A DNA stretch of 64,000 bases from Deltaproteobacteria bacterium (GCA_016177765.1 JACOUP010000002.1:62001-126000), one strand, 5' to 3'; counted from the stretch's first letter, positions 43,654-52,629 are shown. Notes: generated by a model from the letters alone, not told the origin. A program made the numbers and translations.

Positions 43654-46055
43654 AAGGTCTGCCGCATCTCTATAAAATAGGGATCCGTTACCCCAAATCG
43701 GTGATCGGGATAGCGCTGCTTTTTTCCTGCCTTTCGGTTGTCGTGGCCAGAAATCTGAAGATTGAAACCAGCATGACGGCCCTGGCCCCGAAGGATTCCG
43801 AAAGTGTCCGGGGGGAGAAGGAGTTCAAACGCTATTTTGGAAGCAACAGTTATCTCCTCTTGACTGTGGAAGGGCCCAACGCGGAGGTGGCAGAACATTT
43901 TGCCGACGAATTGTCCTCCCGAATGGAGGGACTCACAGAGGTCGTTTACATCGATTACCGCCGTCCCGTTGACTACTTCAAAAAACGGCAATGGCTCTAT
44001 CTCGAACTGGATGACTTGAAGGAGATTGAGCGGCGTATCGACCGGACCTTGAGGCTTCAAAAAAAAGGACTCAGTTTTGTTTTTAGCGACCTGATGGATT
44101 TTGCCGATGAAGAGGATCGCCCGGACCTCAATTTTGACGACATTTTTAAAAAGTATGAACAAAAACTGTGGCGTTTTTCCAAGTATGAAGCCAATGAGGC
44201 GGGCAATTTCATTGTGATGAGGGTCAAGGTCCAGGAGGGGACTGAGGATATTGAATCGGCCCGGAACCTTGTCAACAAGATCAAAAAAACGGAGCAGGAG
44301 CTCAAACAGCAGAGAGACAGTTACCAACCGGTCACAGTGGGTTACACCGGCACCTTGCAGACGACGATCGAGGAATCGGACCAGATCAAGAAAGAGATGG
44401 CGATTGTCTCCGCGGTGGTTGCCTTCATCCTTATTCTGATCCTCTATCTTTATTTCCGAAGGGGAGAGGCGATCTTTTTGATCGGTCTTCCGCTGCTGGC
44501 CGGCATCCTCTGGACAGGGGGGATCATTTACTGGTCTCTGGGGCATCTCAATTTGGTGACCAGTTTTGCCGGCGGCATCCTTGCCGGCCTTGGCAGTGAC
44601 TATGGCATTTATCTCTTGAGCCGATTTTATCTGGAAAGGGAAGGGGGCAAAGATTTTCAGACCGCCTGTCGTCTGACCTTTGAAAACACCGGTCAGGCCA
44701 CCTATGGCTCAATGGTGACAACGGCAGGGGCCTTTGTCGCCTTGTTGTTCTCCAAGTTTGGCGTCTTTTTTGAGTTCGGTCTCTTGGGGGCGATCGGCGT
44801 TGTTCTTAATTATCTGGCGATGATCATTGTTCTGCCAAGCCTGCTCACCTTTTTTGACCGTCAGAAGGAAAAGGCCGGCGTCTCTCTGTTGAGTGCACGA
44901 TTCTCAGGCTTTCGTAGCGGCCCCCTGATGAGCCGACCGGTTGCGGTTGTTCTGGCGGCCGGGTTGCTTATCACCGCGGCCGCTTTTACCGTCCCCTCCG
45001 GTTCAAAGATCCACTTCAATGAAGATATGATGGTGAATAAAAAACTCCCGGGGAACCGCCTCTATTCAAAAATGGATACGATTAAGGGAACCCCCTTCAG
45101 TCCGACAATCCTGATCACCAATGGGATTAAAGAAACCGAAAAGACGGTCAAGACCCTGGATCAGCTGATTGAAAAGGATAAAACCAAGAGACTTGTTTTT
45201 GATCAGACTGTCGGTCTGCCCAGCCTGATTCCCCCCGCGCAACCCGAGAAAAAGAAGGTTATTGACTCGATTGCCCACAAGATTGTGGATCTTCAATGGA
45301 TCTCCAGAAAGCAGAAGCTCGATTTTCTCCTGGGTTTCAAGGAGACACTCCGCTCCCCGCCGGTCACCCGTGAAAATCTCCCTGTTGAGGTGAAGCGGGC
45401 CTTTGAATCACCGACCCACAAGGATATTTTTGCCGTCTATCTTTTTCCCGCCTTTTCCCGCCTCTCTTCGGAATCGCTCCGGCGATACCATGACGGGATC
45501 GATGCCTTGAAGAGGGAGATGACAGCCCTTCATTTTACGGCGGTCGATGGGACCTTTGTCTATGATGAGATTGTCAAACTGATTGAAAAGGAGTCTCCTC
45601 GGGGGATGATGCTGATCGTTCTTCTTTTGACGGCCGTGATGTACCTTTTGAGCCGTTCTGTGGTCAGGACCTTCCTGATCATGTTAAATCTGCTGACCAG
45701 CCTTGTCCTTCTTTCGGCAATTCTGGTTATTGCCAATATCCCGCTCAACGTGATGAACATCGCCGCGATTCCTGTCATCCTGGGGACCGGGATCGACAGC
45801 TTCGTCCACTTTGCCCAGCGGTATGATGAGAGCGGCGATATGGCGGCTACCCTCAGGGAAAAAATCCCCGCGATTATTTTTTCCAACCTGACGACAATTA
45901 TTGGTTTTGGCGGTTTTCTGCTTGTCTCGAACCCGGGACTTCGATCCGTCGGGTGGGTCGCCGTCATCGGCCTGACCTGCGTAACCCTCCTTAGCACCTT
46001 TGTCTTCCCGCGGTGCCTTATTCTTGAGGGAGGCTCAAGGAGGAGGTGGGGGTAA
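43650..46055 (+). CDS. MMPL/RND superfamily lipid exporter (HpnN-like)
   Basis: The 801-residue inner-membrane protein has the duplicated RND layout: a TM helix, a large periplasmic domain (from LKIETSMTALAPKDSESVRG), a six-helix bundle with GGILAGLGSDYGIYLLSRF (proton-relay Asp), then a second half ending with IPVILGTGIDSFVHFAQRYD. This resembles HpnN and MmpL transporters that move hydrophobic lipids such as hopanoids or glycolipids to the outer membrane. Co-transcription with a GT4 enzyme and a deacetylase suggests that it exports the glycolipid they make. The two squalene-type synthases are elsewhere in the window. Its 3' end overlaps the PAP2 gene by 38 bp. Confidence 0.87.
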   Translation: MKGLPHLYKIGIRYPKSVIGIALLFSCLSVVVARNLKIETSMTALAPKDSESVRGEKEFKRYFGSNSYLLLTVEGPNAEVAEHFADELSSRMEGLTEVVYIDYRRPVDYFKKRQWLYLELDDLKEIERRIDRTLRLQKKGLSFVFSDLMDFADEEDRPDLNFDDIFKKYEQKLWRFSKYEANEAGNFIVMRVKVQEGTEDIESARNLVNKIKKTEQELKQQRDSYQPVTVGYTGTLQTTIEESDQIKKEMAIVSAVVAFILILILYLYFRRGEAIFLIGLPLLAGILWTGGIIYWSLGHLNLVTSFAGGILAGLGSDYGIYLLSRFYLEREGGKDFQTACRLTFENTGQATYGSMVTTAGAFVALLFSKFGVFFEFGLLGAIGVVLNYLAMIIVLPSLLTFFDRQKEKAGVSLLSARFSGFRSGPLMSRPVAVVLAAGLLITAAAFTVPSGSKIHFNEDMMVNKKLPGNRLYSKMDTIKGTPFSPTILITNGIKETEKTVKTLDQLIEKDKTKRLVFDQTVGLPSLIPPAQPEKKKVIDSIAHKIVDLQWISRKQKLDFLLGFKETLRSPPVTRENLPVEVKRAFESPTHKDIFAVYLFPAFSRLSSESLRRYHDGIDALKREMTALHFTAVDGTFVYDEIVKLIEKESPRGMMLIVLLLTAVMYLLSRSVVRTFLIMLNLLTSLVLLSAILVIANIPLNVMNIAAIPVILGTGIDSFVHFAQRYDESGDMAATLREKIPAIIFSNLTTIIGFGGFLLVSNPGLRSVGWVAVIGLTCVTLLSTFVFPRCLILEGGSRRRWG

Positions 46056-47166
46056 CCTGTTTTTTTTCGTGAAGGTGCGTGCCCAGGTGTTTCAACCAGG
46101 ACCAGGCCCTGTCGGTTTGTTCGCCAAGGGTACAGGCGATTGGCACCAGAATAATCCCGGCAACGACGTCGATGGTGTAGTGATACCTCAAATAAATTGT
46201 TGATACCACCAGACTGGTTGCCGGCAGGAGAAAATACCAGAAGAGCCTTCGTCGGTAACGAAAAGCAAAAACGAGACAGATCAGGGTATTGGCGGTGTGG
46301 AGACTGGGGAAGACATCCCTCATGTTGGAAAAACTCTGGTAGAGATGGTTATTCAGTTGCGTCAGGAGGCCTCCCTCCAGAGGAATCATGTACAAATGGG
46401 ACAGCCCGTAATAAGGGCCGATCCCGGGAACCAGGATGTAGCCGACAAAACCGATGTAACAGCTGTAGAGATAGGCGAGCATGAATCTCCGAAAGGAGGT
46501 CTCCCGGTCGACGGGGCTTCTGTAAAGGGAGAACCCCAGAAACATCGGGTAGAGGAGATAGGAATGATAAATGGCCGAGAAAAAGTCGTTGAGACCGGGA
46601 GAGACAAGTCTTTCCATCCAGACCGAGAGGTGGGACCCAAACAGGTTCAGGTCCCACTGGATCAGCATTGCATCCATGACCTTGGGGTTGAGGGTGACCA
46701 CGAGGTCGTGCATATTTTCGTAAATAAGCGCCATGATGACGAAGGGGAGCCATGATTTGACCAGTTGGGTTATGGTGAATCCGGAAATCTTCCGGTGCTG
46801 GACAATCCAGGCAAAAGCGGAGACGATTGCGATGTGCAAAAAGAATCGTCCTGCAACGGCGTAAAAATAAGGCCAGTTGAAGGGGCCTGTTGATTGATTC
46901 CGGACGTGGGCTGTCAGCGCCCAGAGAATTGTTCCAACCGGGAGGATGGCGAGCAAGACCGCCAACCAGAGGTAAGGGATCAGACGACGGTTGCCGAGCA
47001 TGAGGACCCAGAAAAAGGCGGCCGGCAGGAGGATCGGCCACTTGAAAGTATCCCAGGTGGTGACACGGGGGAGATAAAGGGCAAGGGCCACCACCAGAAA
47101 TATCCCCGCCAGGATATACTCCGGCTTCAGGTTCTCAATGGCAATTTTGCGGATTTTCCAGAGCAT
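46018..47166 (-). CDS. PAP2-superfamily protein, Ipt1/Aur1-like
   Basis: The 382-residue membrane protein has about ten helices and the PAP2 catalytic pair MRDVFPSLHTANT (about 291) and LRYHYTIDVVAG (about 337), in the arrangement of the inositolphosphotransferase/Aur1 group (PF14378). Such enzymes move phospho-head groups between lipids or dephosphorylate them. It sits between the lipid exporter and a flippase-like gene. A 46-bp gap without features separates it from the next gene. Confidence 0.87.
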   Translation of the reverse strand: MLWKIRKIAIENLKPEYILAGIFLVVALALYLPRVTTWDTFKWPILLPAAFFWVLMLGNRRLIPYLWLAVLLAILPVGTILWALTAHVRNQSTGPFNWPYFYAVAGRFFLHIAIVSAFAWIVQHRKISGFTITQLVKSWLPFVIMALIYENMHDLVVTLNPKVMDAMLIQWDLNLFGSHLSVWMERLVSPGLNDFFSAIYHSYLLYPMFLGFSLYRSPVDRETSFRRFMLAYLYSCYIGFVGYILVPGIGPYYGLSHLYMIPLEGGLLTQLNNHLYQSFSNMRDVFPSLHTANTLICLVFAFRYRRRLFWYFLLPATSLVVSTIYLRYHYTIDVVAGIILVPIACTLGEQTDRAWSWLKHLGTHLHEKKQVTPTSSLSLPQE

Positions 47167-47211
47167 GAGGTTTGCTGTTTATGCGAAGTTGATTATGATG
47201 TCCAGAAGCTT

Positions 47212-48102
47212 TTAGGAATTCAAGTCGGCTTCTTTGAGGGTACTGTTACGCATCAGGAACCTTCGGCCACCCAGCGTCGCTACCGCAATACTGCCAGCAC
47301 AGGTGCTGAGGACATAAGAGACAGCTCTTTCCAGGAGTGTAATGGCAATCGCCGTCTCCAAACTGACGCCAAAGAGGTGGAGGGCGGCTGTCAGGCCTCC
47401 TTCAGTCGGCCCCAGTCCTCCCAGACTGGGCATGATACTGCAGATCAGGATCACAATGGAAAGCGTTGCCGCTTGAGTGATGGAGAGATGGACTCCGAAG
47501 GCGGCGGAAACAACCATCAGCCTCAAAAGATCCTGAAGCCAGACTAGCGAGGAAAATCCGATAGCGCCGCCGAAATTCTTTGGGTTGATACGGAAGGAGT
47601 GGACCAGTCTTCGACGTGACAAGACCCATTCACGAAATTTTCCAATAGACCGGTAGCTGAGGAATAGCCCGATCATCAGGACGAGAATGAGAAGGGCGAT
47701 CAAAATAATGTTATTGAAGCGGTGAAAAAGTCTGAGGAGTGTTGGAAAGGAGAGGGCTACGACAAAGAGCGAAGGGACCAACGCGGCAACCCTGTCGTAG
47801 AAGATGGAGACAAAGGCCTTCTTCAGATCGATGGGCGTCCATTTTCGCAAAAGGGTGATCCGGGAGACCTCCCCCCCGATCCGGCTTGAAGGGAGGATGT
47901 TGCTCACAAAGATGCCGATGATGATACCGATAGAGGTTTGACTGAGCCGAACGGGGCAGCCGAGACCGAGCAAAATTTTCTTCCAACGGGCCCCGCTGAT
48001 CACAACGCTGACGGTATAAAGGGCCACCGCAGTCAGGACGTAGGAGAGACGAACCTCTCCCAGCGAATAAACAGCTTTAACAAAGGAAGACCAAAGATTC
48101 AT
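47212..48102 (-). CDS. Flippase-like membrane protein (LPG synthase TM domain family, UPF0104)
   Basis: The 296-residue protein has about eight helices with family motifs RWKKILLGLG, GIFVSNILPSSRIGGEVSRI, DRVAALVPSLFVVAL and LGGLGPTEGGLTAALHLFGV, as in AglD/MprF-like TM regions (PF03706). Bacterial members often accompany glycosyltransferases or carotenoid/hopanoid genes. Substrate unknown. It is separated from the upstream lipoprotein gene by a repeat hairpin. Confidence 0.87.
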   Translation of the reverse strand: MNLWSSFVKAVYSLGEVRLSYVLTAVALYTVSVVISGARWKKILLGLGCPVRLSQTSIGIIIGIFVSNILPSSRIGGEVSRITLLRKWTPIDLKKAFVSIFYDRVAALVPSLFVVALSFPTLLRLFHRFNNIILIALLILVLMIGLFLSYRSIGKFREWVLSRRRLVHSFRINPKNFGGAIGFSSLVWLQDLLRLMVVSAAFGVHLSITQAATLSIVILICSIMPSLGGLGPTEGGLTAALHLFGVSLETAIAITLLERAVSYVLSTCAGSIAVATLGGRRFLMRNSTLKEADLNS

Positions 48103-48142
48103 TGGAAGATTGAGTCTGGAAGAATCGTTGGATCAAGTCAAG

Positions 48143-48200
48143 GGGTGGTTCACCCAAGGGTGCTTCACCCAGAGGTATGTGAGGTCTGGGTGAAGCACCC
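48143..48200. repeat. Three 15-bp units, two forming a 16-bp hairpin
   Basis: GGGTG-GTT-CACCC (48143), GGGTG-CTT-CACCC (48158) and, inverted, GGGTG-AAG-CACCC (48188). GGGTGCTTCACCCAGA (48158-48173) is exactly complementary to 48185-48200, with an 11-nt loop. Located just after the minus-strand lipoprotein gene, it would make a strong RNA hairpin and may serve as a terminator or processing site, although no U-run is seen. Confidence 0.8.
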
Positions 48201-48204
48201 CTGT

Positions 48205-49422
48205 TTAGTAGGCCGGGATGACGAAATTATTGCCGGCATTGTCGATTAGGTCCGTATCATTACCTTCAAAAAACAGCTTGTCTTCAAAAGAGTTATCCAG
48301 AGCAGGACTGATCGTGAAAGGGAAGGGATTCTCTCCCCAGGCCAGGCTTGATTCAAGGCCAGTGCAATTTGTCTGGTCCACGGGAGTAGGGATCTCTGAA
48401 TTGTCTGTACGCTGGGTGCAGAAGGTTGCCGGGATGTTGCTCAATTCCTGTCTGTTGGAATTAATCTTGAGCAGGGAGTAGCCGTTTTGGTAGTCCCCTC
48501 GTCCTAACACCTTGGTGACGGCAGGTGATGCGGAGGCGTCGCTGTCAAATTTAGTCACAGTAAAATCGCCGACACCACCAATGGCAGTGCCGGAACTATC
48601 CATGGTGACACGGCCTGTGAGGCGGCTGCGGCTTTTAAAAATGATGTCATCACCGGTTCCAAAATTCTCGTCTAAGCCGCTATAGGAAGAACCGTGGGCA
48701 AAATTGAGATCGAGGGAACCAATGGTATTCTCACCTTCCTTCACTTCCGCATAGGTGGCAACTCTGACAATACGGATGCGGACCAGACTGCCGCGCGTCT
48801 CCGCTTGTTCCGTATTGGCACTTGTTGTGTCGGACATATTGGCGATTCTGACAACACCGCTGTTATCTTTCCCGTAGATTGTTGTCTCCTGACTGTTGGG
48901 TACTTCACCCAAGGGTGAATCACCCTTTGTTGTGATGACACAGTCAAAATAACGATTGTCTGCGGTGCCGTTGTCGATTGTTCCATAGAAAGCGATCGGG
49001 ATTAAATCTCCCGCCGTCAGCGGGGAGGCCCCTGTGCAATCAACATTCTTGTCTTTGGAAAAGACTTCCTCCAGCTTCCCCCTCAAATGACCGAGAAGAA
49101 CCCGAATCTTGGTGACGACACGGGGGTATTGATTGGGGTCCCCGAAGATATCGGTCAAGACATAAACATTATCTGTGTTGGTATAGGTGGTCCAGTCATC
49201 GCTGGTACCGGTGGTCAGGGCGGAAAGTCCCGAAGAAGCACTCCCCGAACTATTGATATTCGGGAGGAGCGCCGAACCTGCAGTTTCGACCCTTAACGCC
49301 ACTGTTGAGGCATCAATGTTGTTGGCTGTGGTGTTCGTCTCCTCTTCAGAGGTGGGGTTGCTACTGCAGTGCGCCAGTGAAAGCCCCAACACGAGGGTGA
49401 TGAGTATTCTGCTGGTTTTCAT
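48205..49422 (-). CDS. Outer-membrane lipoprotein, unknown family
   Basis: From the internal ATG near 49422 the product (about 405 residues) has a lipoprotein signal MKTSRILITLVLGLSLAHC with Cys at residue 19, a Thr/Ser/Asn-rich linker, and a long beta-rich, acidic domain (IPIAFYGTIDNGTADNRYFD, SRLTGRVTMDSSGTAIGGVG) ending FVIPAY. An excellent Shine-Dalgarno (GGGAGGAG) precedes this ATG. The frame continues upstream without a stop to 49635; ATG 49575 there also has a perfect ribosome-binding site (see the leader entry). Two 15-bp units are read in frame (TTKGDSPLGEVPNS). Function unknown. Confidence 0.8.
   Translation of the reverse strand: MKTSRILITLVLGLSLAHCSSNPTSEEETNTTANNIDASTVALRVETAGSALLPNINSSGSASSGLSALTTGTSDDWTTYTNTDNVYVLTDIFGDPNQYPRVVTKIRVLLGHLRGKLEEVFSKDKNVDCTGASPLTAGDLIPIAFYGTIDNGTADNRYFDCVITTKGDSPLGEVPNSQETTIYGKDNSGVVRIANMSDTTSANTEQAETRGSLVRIRIVRVATYAEVKEGENTIGSLDLNFAHGSSYSGLDENFGTGDDIIFKSRSRLTGRVTMDSSGTAIGGVGDFTVTKFDSDASASPAVTKVLGRGDYQNGYSLLKINSNRQELSNIPATFCTQRTDNSEIPTPVDQTNCTGLESSLAWGENPFPFTISPALDNSFEDKLFFEGNDTDLIDNAGNNFVIPAY
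48898..48925. repeat. 15-bp unit array, 2 units, in the lipoprotein gene
   Basis: GGGTA-CTT-CACCC (48898) and GGGTG-AAT-CACCC (48913), 15 bp apart. Read on the minus strand as KGDSPLGEVP, the same frame choice (KGxSP) as in pduO. Confidence 0.8.
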
Positions 49423-49575
49423 AAATCTCCTCCCTTTCTTGGATTGGTTGTCATAAAGGTTCATGAGTTCCAAAAACGTGTTTGGTTTATGGGGAAGAGA
49501 GAGGTAGAAACGATGAAGCTCCGGGAAGCTCTCTTCGATCTCTTTCCAATTTCTCTCTGTGATGAATCCGGTCAT
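49423..49575 (-). other. In-frame 51-codon leader ORF running into the lipoprotein gene
   Basis: ATG 49575 has AAAGGAGGG six bases upstream. It encodes a soluble-looking peptide (MTGFITERNWKEIEESFPEL, LHKPNTFLELMNLYDNQ-like sequence) that continues without a stop into the lipoprotein signal peptide. Either a separate small protein has lost its stop, or two forms are made: a long one with a buried signal and a normal lipoprotein from the inner ATG. The peptide matches nothing I know. Confidence 0.5.
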
Positions 49576-49763
49576 TTTCAGCCCTCCTTTATTCACACCC
49601 CGATTATAACGACGAGCTTTCCGGCCCACAATCAAAAAATATATTTTTCATGTTCATTTGAACACATTTATTATTATAAATAATTGTAATTATTAGTTAT
49701 TTTATAAGTAAAATTTAGAATTTACAATACTTAGACTTGTATATGAACACGATAGGGACGGAA

Positions 49764-49801
49764 GGTACCGGGTACCTTTTGGCCAAAAGGTACCCGGTAC
49801 C
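49764..49801. repeat. Perfect 38-bp palindrome beside tRNA-Leu
   Basis: Two exact 19-bp arms (GGTACCGGGTACCTTTTGG and its complement) meet without a loop, 10 bp beyond the tRNA-Leu 3' end. GGTACC-type palindromes are seen as intergenic repeats in other bacteria. It may help tRNA 3' processing or termination, but no T-run follows on the minus strand. Confidence 0.75.
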
Positions 49802-49811
49802 TGGGGTTATG

Positions 49812-49897
49812 TGCCCAGGGCCGGAGTCGAACCGGCACGCCCCTTTCAGGGCTTGGGATTTTAAGTCCCATGCGTCTTCCTGTTCCGCCACCCGGGC
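49812..49897 (-). tRNA. tRNA-Leu (anticodon UAA)
   Basis: The minus strand folds as an 86-nt class II tRNA: acceptor GCCCGGG/CCTGGGC, anticodon stem TGGGA/TCCCA with loop CTTAAAA (anticodon TAA), a long variable arm (AAGCCCTGAAAGGGGCG), and the T arm GGTTCGACTCC. The discriminator is A and CCA is not encoded. The 392-bp gene-free stretch 49576-49967 holds only this tRNA, the palindrome and AT-rich promoter-like DNA. Confidence 0.95.
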
Positions 49898-49967
49898 AAA
49901 ACAACAGGTTCGGGATGCCATTTTCCCTGTGGAAAAGCAAGCCAGAGATGTGTAGACTAGCGCCCCG

Positions 49968-51098
49968 GTGAGACGACTATTTCTTCCAGGACTGTTTCTC
50001 CTCTTTTTGGTCCTTGCCAGCCCGGTGGCCGGGGCGGCGGAGGGGATACCTGTCGCCGCTATCTATGCGATGACCGGCCGCGGGGCCAGCTCCAACCTTC
50101 GTCACCTTCAAGGAGTTCAACTGGCGGTCGATCAGATCAATGCCGCCGGAGGGCTTTTGGGTCGACCGATTGAGTTGATCCCGCTGGACAATGAAAGCAC
50201 CGCAGTCGGGGCCGCCATGGCGGCTAAAGAGGCGGTGAAGAAAAAGGTGGCGGCGATCCTCGGCTCCTCCTGGAGCGCTCACTCTCTGGCAATTGCCCCG
50301 ATCGCCCAGGCCGCCAAGATTCCGATGATCAGCAATTATTCCAGCAATCCCAAATTGACCTTGATCGGCGATTATATTTTCCGTATGTGTTATATTGATA
50401 CCTTTCAGGCAGCGGTGATGGCCCGTTTTGCCCGGGAGAATCTGCAGCTTAAAAAAATTTCCATCCTTTACGAAGCGGGGAACGATTACAGCACCGATCT
50501 TGCCAATTATTTTGAAAAAGAATTCCGGCGTCGGGGAGGGGAGGTTGTTACCAAGCGGTCCTACCTGAAGGACTCGCTCGATTATGCGGCCGAATTAGGT
50601 GAGATCCGGCAGGCCAAAGCGGAGGCGATCTTTCTGCCGGGGTATGAAAAGGAACCGGGTCTGATCATCAACCAGTCCTACAAAATGGGGATGAACCTCC
50701 CTGTTCTGGGAACCGATAGCTGGGGGGACAAGGTCCCCAAGTATGTGGGAGGGGCGATCAAAGAGGCGTATGAAGTACAGGCCTGGAACCCCGAAATTCC
50801 GGATCCTGAAAACCAGAAGTTTATCAGAGAATATCAAAAAAAGTTTGGGGACAAAGAGGAGATCCTGGCAGGCGTTGCCCTGGCCTATGATGCCACGCTG
50901 TTGCTGGCGGATGCCATCCGGCGGGCCCATTCGCTGAGTCCAAGACTGATCCGCGATGCCTTGGCGCGTACCGAGAATTTTGTCGGCATTTCCGGCCGTA
51001 TCCGGTTTGACAAAAACCGGAATCCCATCAAACCGGCCGTCATCAATCGGTACTTGAACAGTGACCAGTACCATTATTATATGACGATCAACCCATGA
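49968..51098 (+). CDS. Periplasmic amino-acid/amide-binding protein (Peripla_BP_6)
   Basis: The 376-residue type I periplasmic-binding protein has a signal peptide (RRLFLPGLFLLFLVLASPVA, cleavage AGA-AE), IYAMTGRGASSNLRHLQGVQ, AVDQINAAGGLLGRPIELI, AILGSSWSAHSLAIAP and VGISGRIRFDKNRNPIKP, as in LivJ/amide-urea receptors. The start is GTG 49968. No permease or ATPase follows; its last 4 bp overlap a sensor kinase, so it probably delivers ligand to the kinase rather than to a transporter. Confidence 0.9.
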   Translation: MRRLFLPGLFLLFLVLASPVAGAAEGIPVAAIYAMTGRGASSNLRHLQGVQLAVDQINAAGGLLGRPIELIPLDNESTAVGAAMAAKEAVKKKVAAILGSSWSAHSLAIAPIAQAAKIPMISNYSSNPKLTLIGDYIFRMCYIDTFQAAVMARFARENLQLKKISILYEAGNDYSTDLANYFEKEFRRRGGEVVTKRSYLKDSLDYAAELGEIRQAKAEAIFLPGYEKEPGLIINQSYKMGMNLPVLGTDSWGDKVPKYVGGAIKEAYEVQAWNPEIPDPENQKFIREYQKKFGDKEEILAGVALAYDATLLLADAIRRAHSLSPRLIRDALARTENFVGISGRIRFDKNRNPIKPAVINRYLNSDQYHYYMTINP

Positions 51099-52534
51099 AA
51101 TCTTTGGTCAAGGAAATCAATGCCGCCATCGCCCTCACCCTTTTGGTGGTGGCCCTCCTTTTTGTGGCTATTTTTTTTCCGTACCAGAAGAGGGAAAAGG
51201 ATCGTTTTCTCAAGGAGCGTCTCTTTTTCCTTCAGACCTTTGTGAAGAGCGAGGAAAGGACGCTCGTTGATCCGATCTTTGAGAATAACCCGGGGGTCTT
51301 GAGGCAGCACTTGAGCCGGCTTGCCAAGACGGAAGGAATAGAATCGATCGCCGTCTTTGACGCCGCCGGCCAACTCCTGGCAGACCACCCGGAGGACCCT
51401 CAGGGGCACAATCTGGGGCCGGAACAGAGGGAAGAGGTTGTTAAAAAAGAGGGGGGCTCCTTCCAGATTGCCTCCTGGAATGGGGAACAAGCGATGATTT
51501 ACCGGGCCCCCTTTCAGGTGGTGCAAGAGACCATCGGGTATATTCAGGTTGTCTATTCGCTCAGAGATGTGGCCCGTATCCAAAAGGCATCGCTCCTTTT
51601 CTTTTTTCTTTTTCTGACCACCTTGGTGGGAACGTCAACATTCCTCCTCAATTTGATGATGTCCAATTTAGTGACGCGGCCGATTAGGCGACTCGTGAAG
51701 GCTACGGAAGCGGTGGAGGGGGGGAAGCTGGATGTACGGGCCAAGAGGGCCAGGAATGACGAGATCGGGCAATTGAACGAATCGTTCAATAAGATGATCG
51801 CCCGTTTGCAGGGGAGTTTTGAGGAGATTGAGAAACAAAACATCGAACTGAAAGAACTGGATCGGCTGAAAGACGAATTTCTGGCGAATGTCTCCCATGA
51901 GATCCGGACCCCTCTGCATGCGATTATCGGCTTCTCGGAGGGGATGTTAGAGGAGATCCGGGAATCGGAACAGAAGAAATACCTCCAGACCATCTTGGAC
52001 AATGGCCGGTCGCTTTCAGCCCTTGTGGAGAGGCTTCTTGATTTCTCCGAGATCCGGGCCCAGCAGATGGGGTTGGGGCGGGAGTTTTTCCCGATACAGA
52101 GGGTGACGGACAATGTCCTGCTGATGGCCCAGCGGTTGATCGGTGAAAAACCGATTCATTTGGTGGATCAAATCCCCAAGGAACTTTCTCCTGTCTATGC
52201 CGATCCCCTTCGGGTCCAGCAGATCTTTCTCAATCTTCTGGAAAATGCGGTCAAATTTACGGAAGGTGGAGAAATTACGCTCATGGCCGGGGAAAGACCG
52301 GAGGCGATCCAATTTGCGGTAAAAGACACCGGGATTGGGATCCCGCAGGAAACGATGAAGTATATTTTTGAGGAATTCCGTCAGGGGGACGGTTCCACCA
52401 AGCGGAAATATGGAGGGACCGGCCTCGGCCTTTCCATTGTGAAAAAACTGGTTCGTCTTCATGGCGGAGAAATTTGGGTCGAGAGCATTGAGGGGAAGGG
52501 AAGCACCTTTTCCTTTACACTGCCAAAGGCGTAA
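51095..52534 (+). CDS. Membrane sensor histidine kinase
   Basis: The 479-residue protein has TM1 (residues 9-28), a periplasmic sensing domain of about 140 residues, TM2 (about 167-190), HAMP (RPIRRLVKATEAVEGGKLDV), a coiled linker, HisKA FLANVSHEIRTPLHAIIGFS (phospho-His about 270), and HATPase with N box LNLLENAVKF, G1 VKDTGIGI, F box and G2 YGGTGLGLSIVKKL. Coupled to a periplasmic-binding protein gene, it likely senses ligand-bound receptor. No response regulator is adjacent; the orphan receiver at 11396 is a remote candidate only. Confidence 0.93.
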   Translation: MKSLVKEINAAIALTLLVVALLFVAIFFPYQKREKDRFLKERLFFLQTFVKSEERTLVDPIFENNPGVLRQHLSRLAKTEGIESIAVFDAAGQLLADHPEDPQGHNLGPEQREEVVKKEGGSFQIASWNGEQAMIYRAPFQVVQETIGYIQVVYSLRDVARIQKASLLFFFLFLTTLVGTSTFLLNLMMSNLVTRPIRRLVKATEAVEGGKLDVRAKRARNDEIGQLNESFNKMIARLQGSFEEIEKQNIELKELDRLKDEFLANVSHEIRTPLHAIIGFSEGMLEEIRESEQKKYLQTILDNGRSLSALVERLLDFSEIRAQQMGLGREFFPIQRVTDNVLLMAQRLIGEKPIHLVDQIPKELSPVYADPLRVQQIFLNLLENAVKFTEGGEITLMAGERPEAIQFAVKDTGIGIPQETMKYIFEEFRQGDGSTKRKYGGTGLGLSIVKKLVRLHGGEIWVESIEGKGSTFSFTLPKA

Positions 52535-52552
52535 AGTAGGGTGCGGCGTTTT

Positions 52553-52624
52553 GGCGCGGTAGCAAAGTGGTAATGCATCGGTCTGCAAAACCGATATACG
52601 GCGGTTCGATTCCGCCCCGCGCCT
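52553..52624 (+). tRNA. tRNA-Cys (anticodon GCA)
   Basis: Cloverleaf with acceptor GGCGCGG/CCGCGCC, anticodon stem TCGGT/ACCGA with loop CTGCAAA (anticodon GCA), T arm GGCGGTTCGATTCCGCC and discriminator U, as expected for Cys. CCA is not encoded. It starts 18 bp after the kinase stop and may be co-transcribed with it. Confidence 0.95.
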
Positions 52625-52629
52625 CATTA

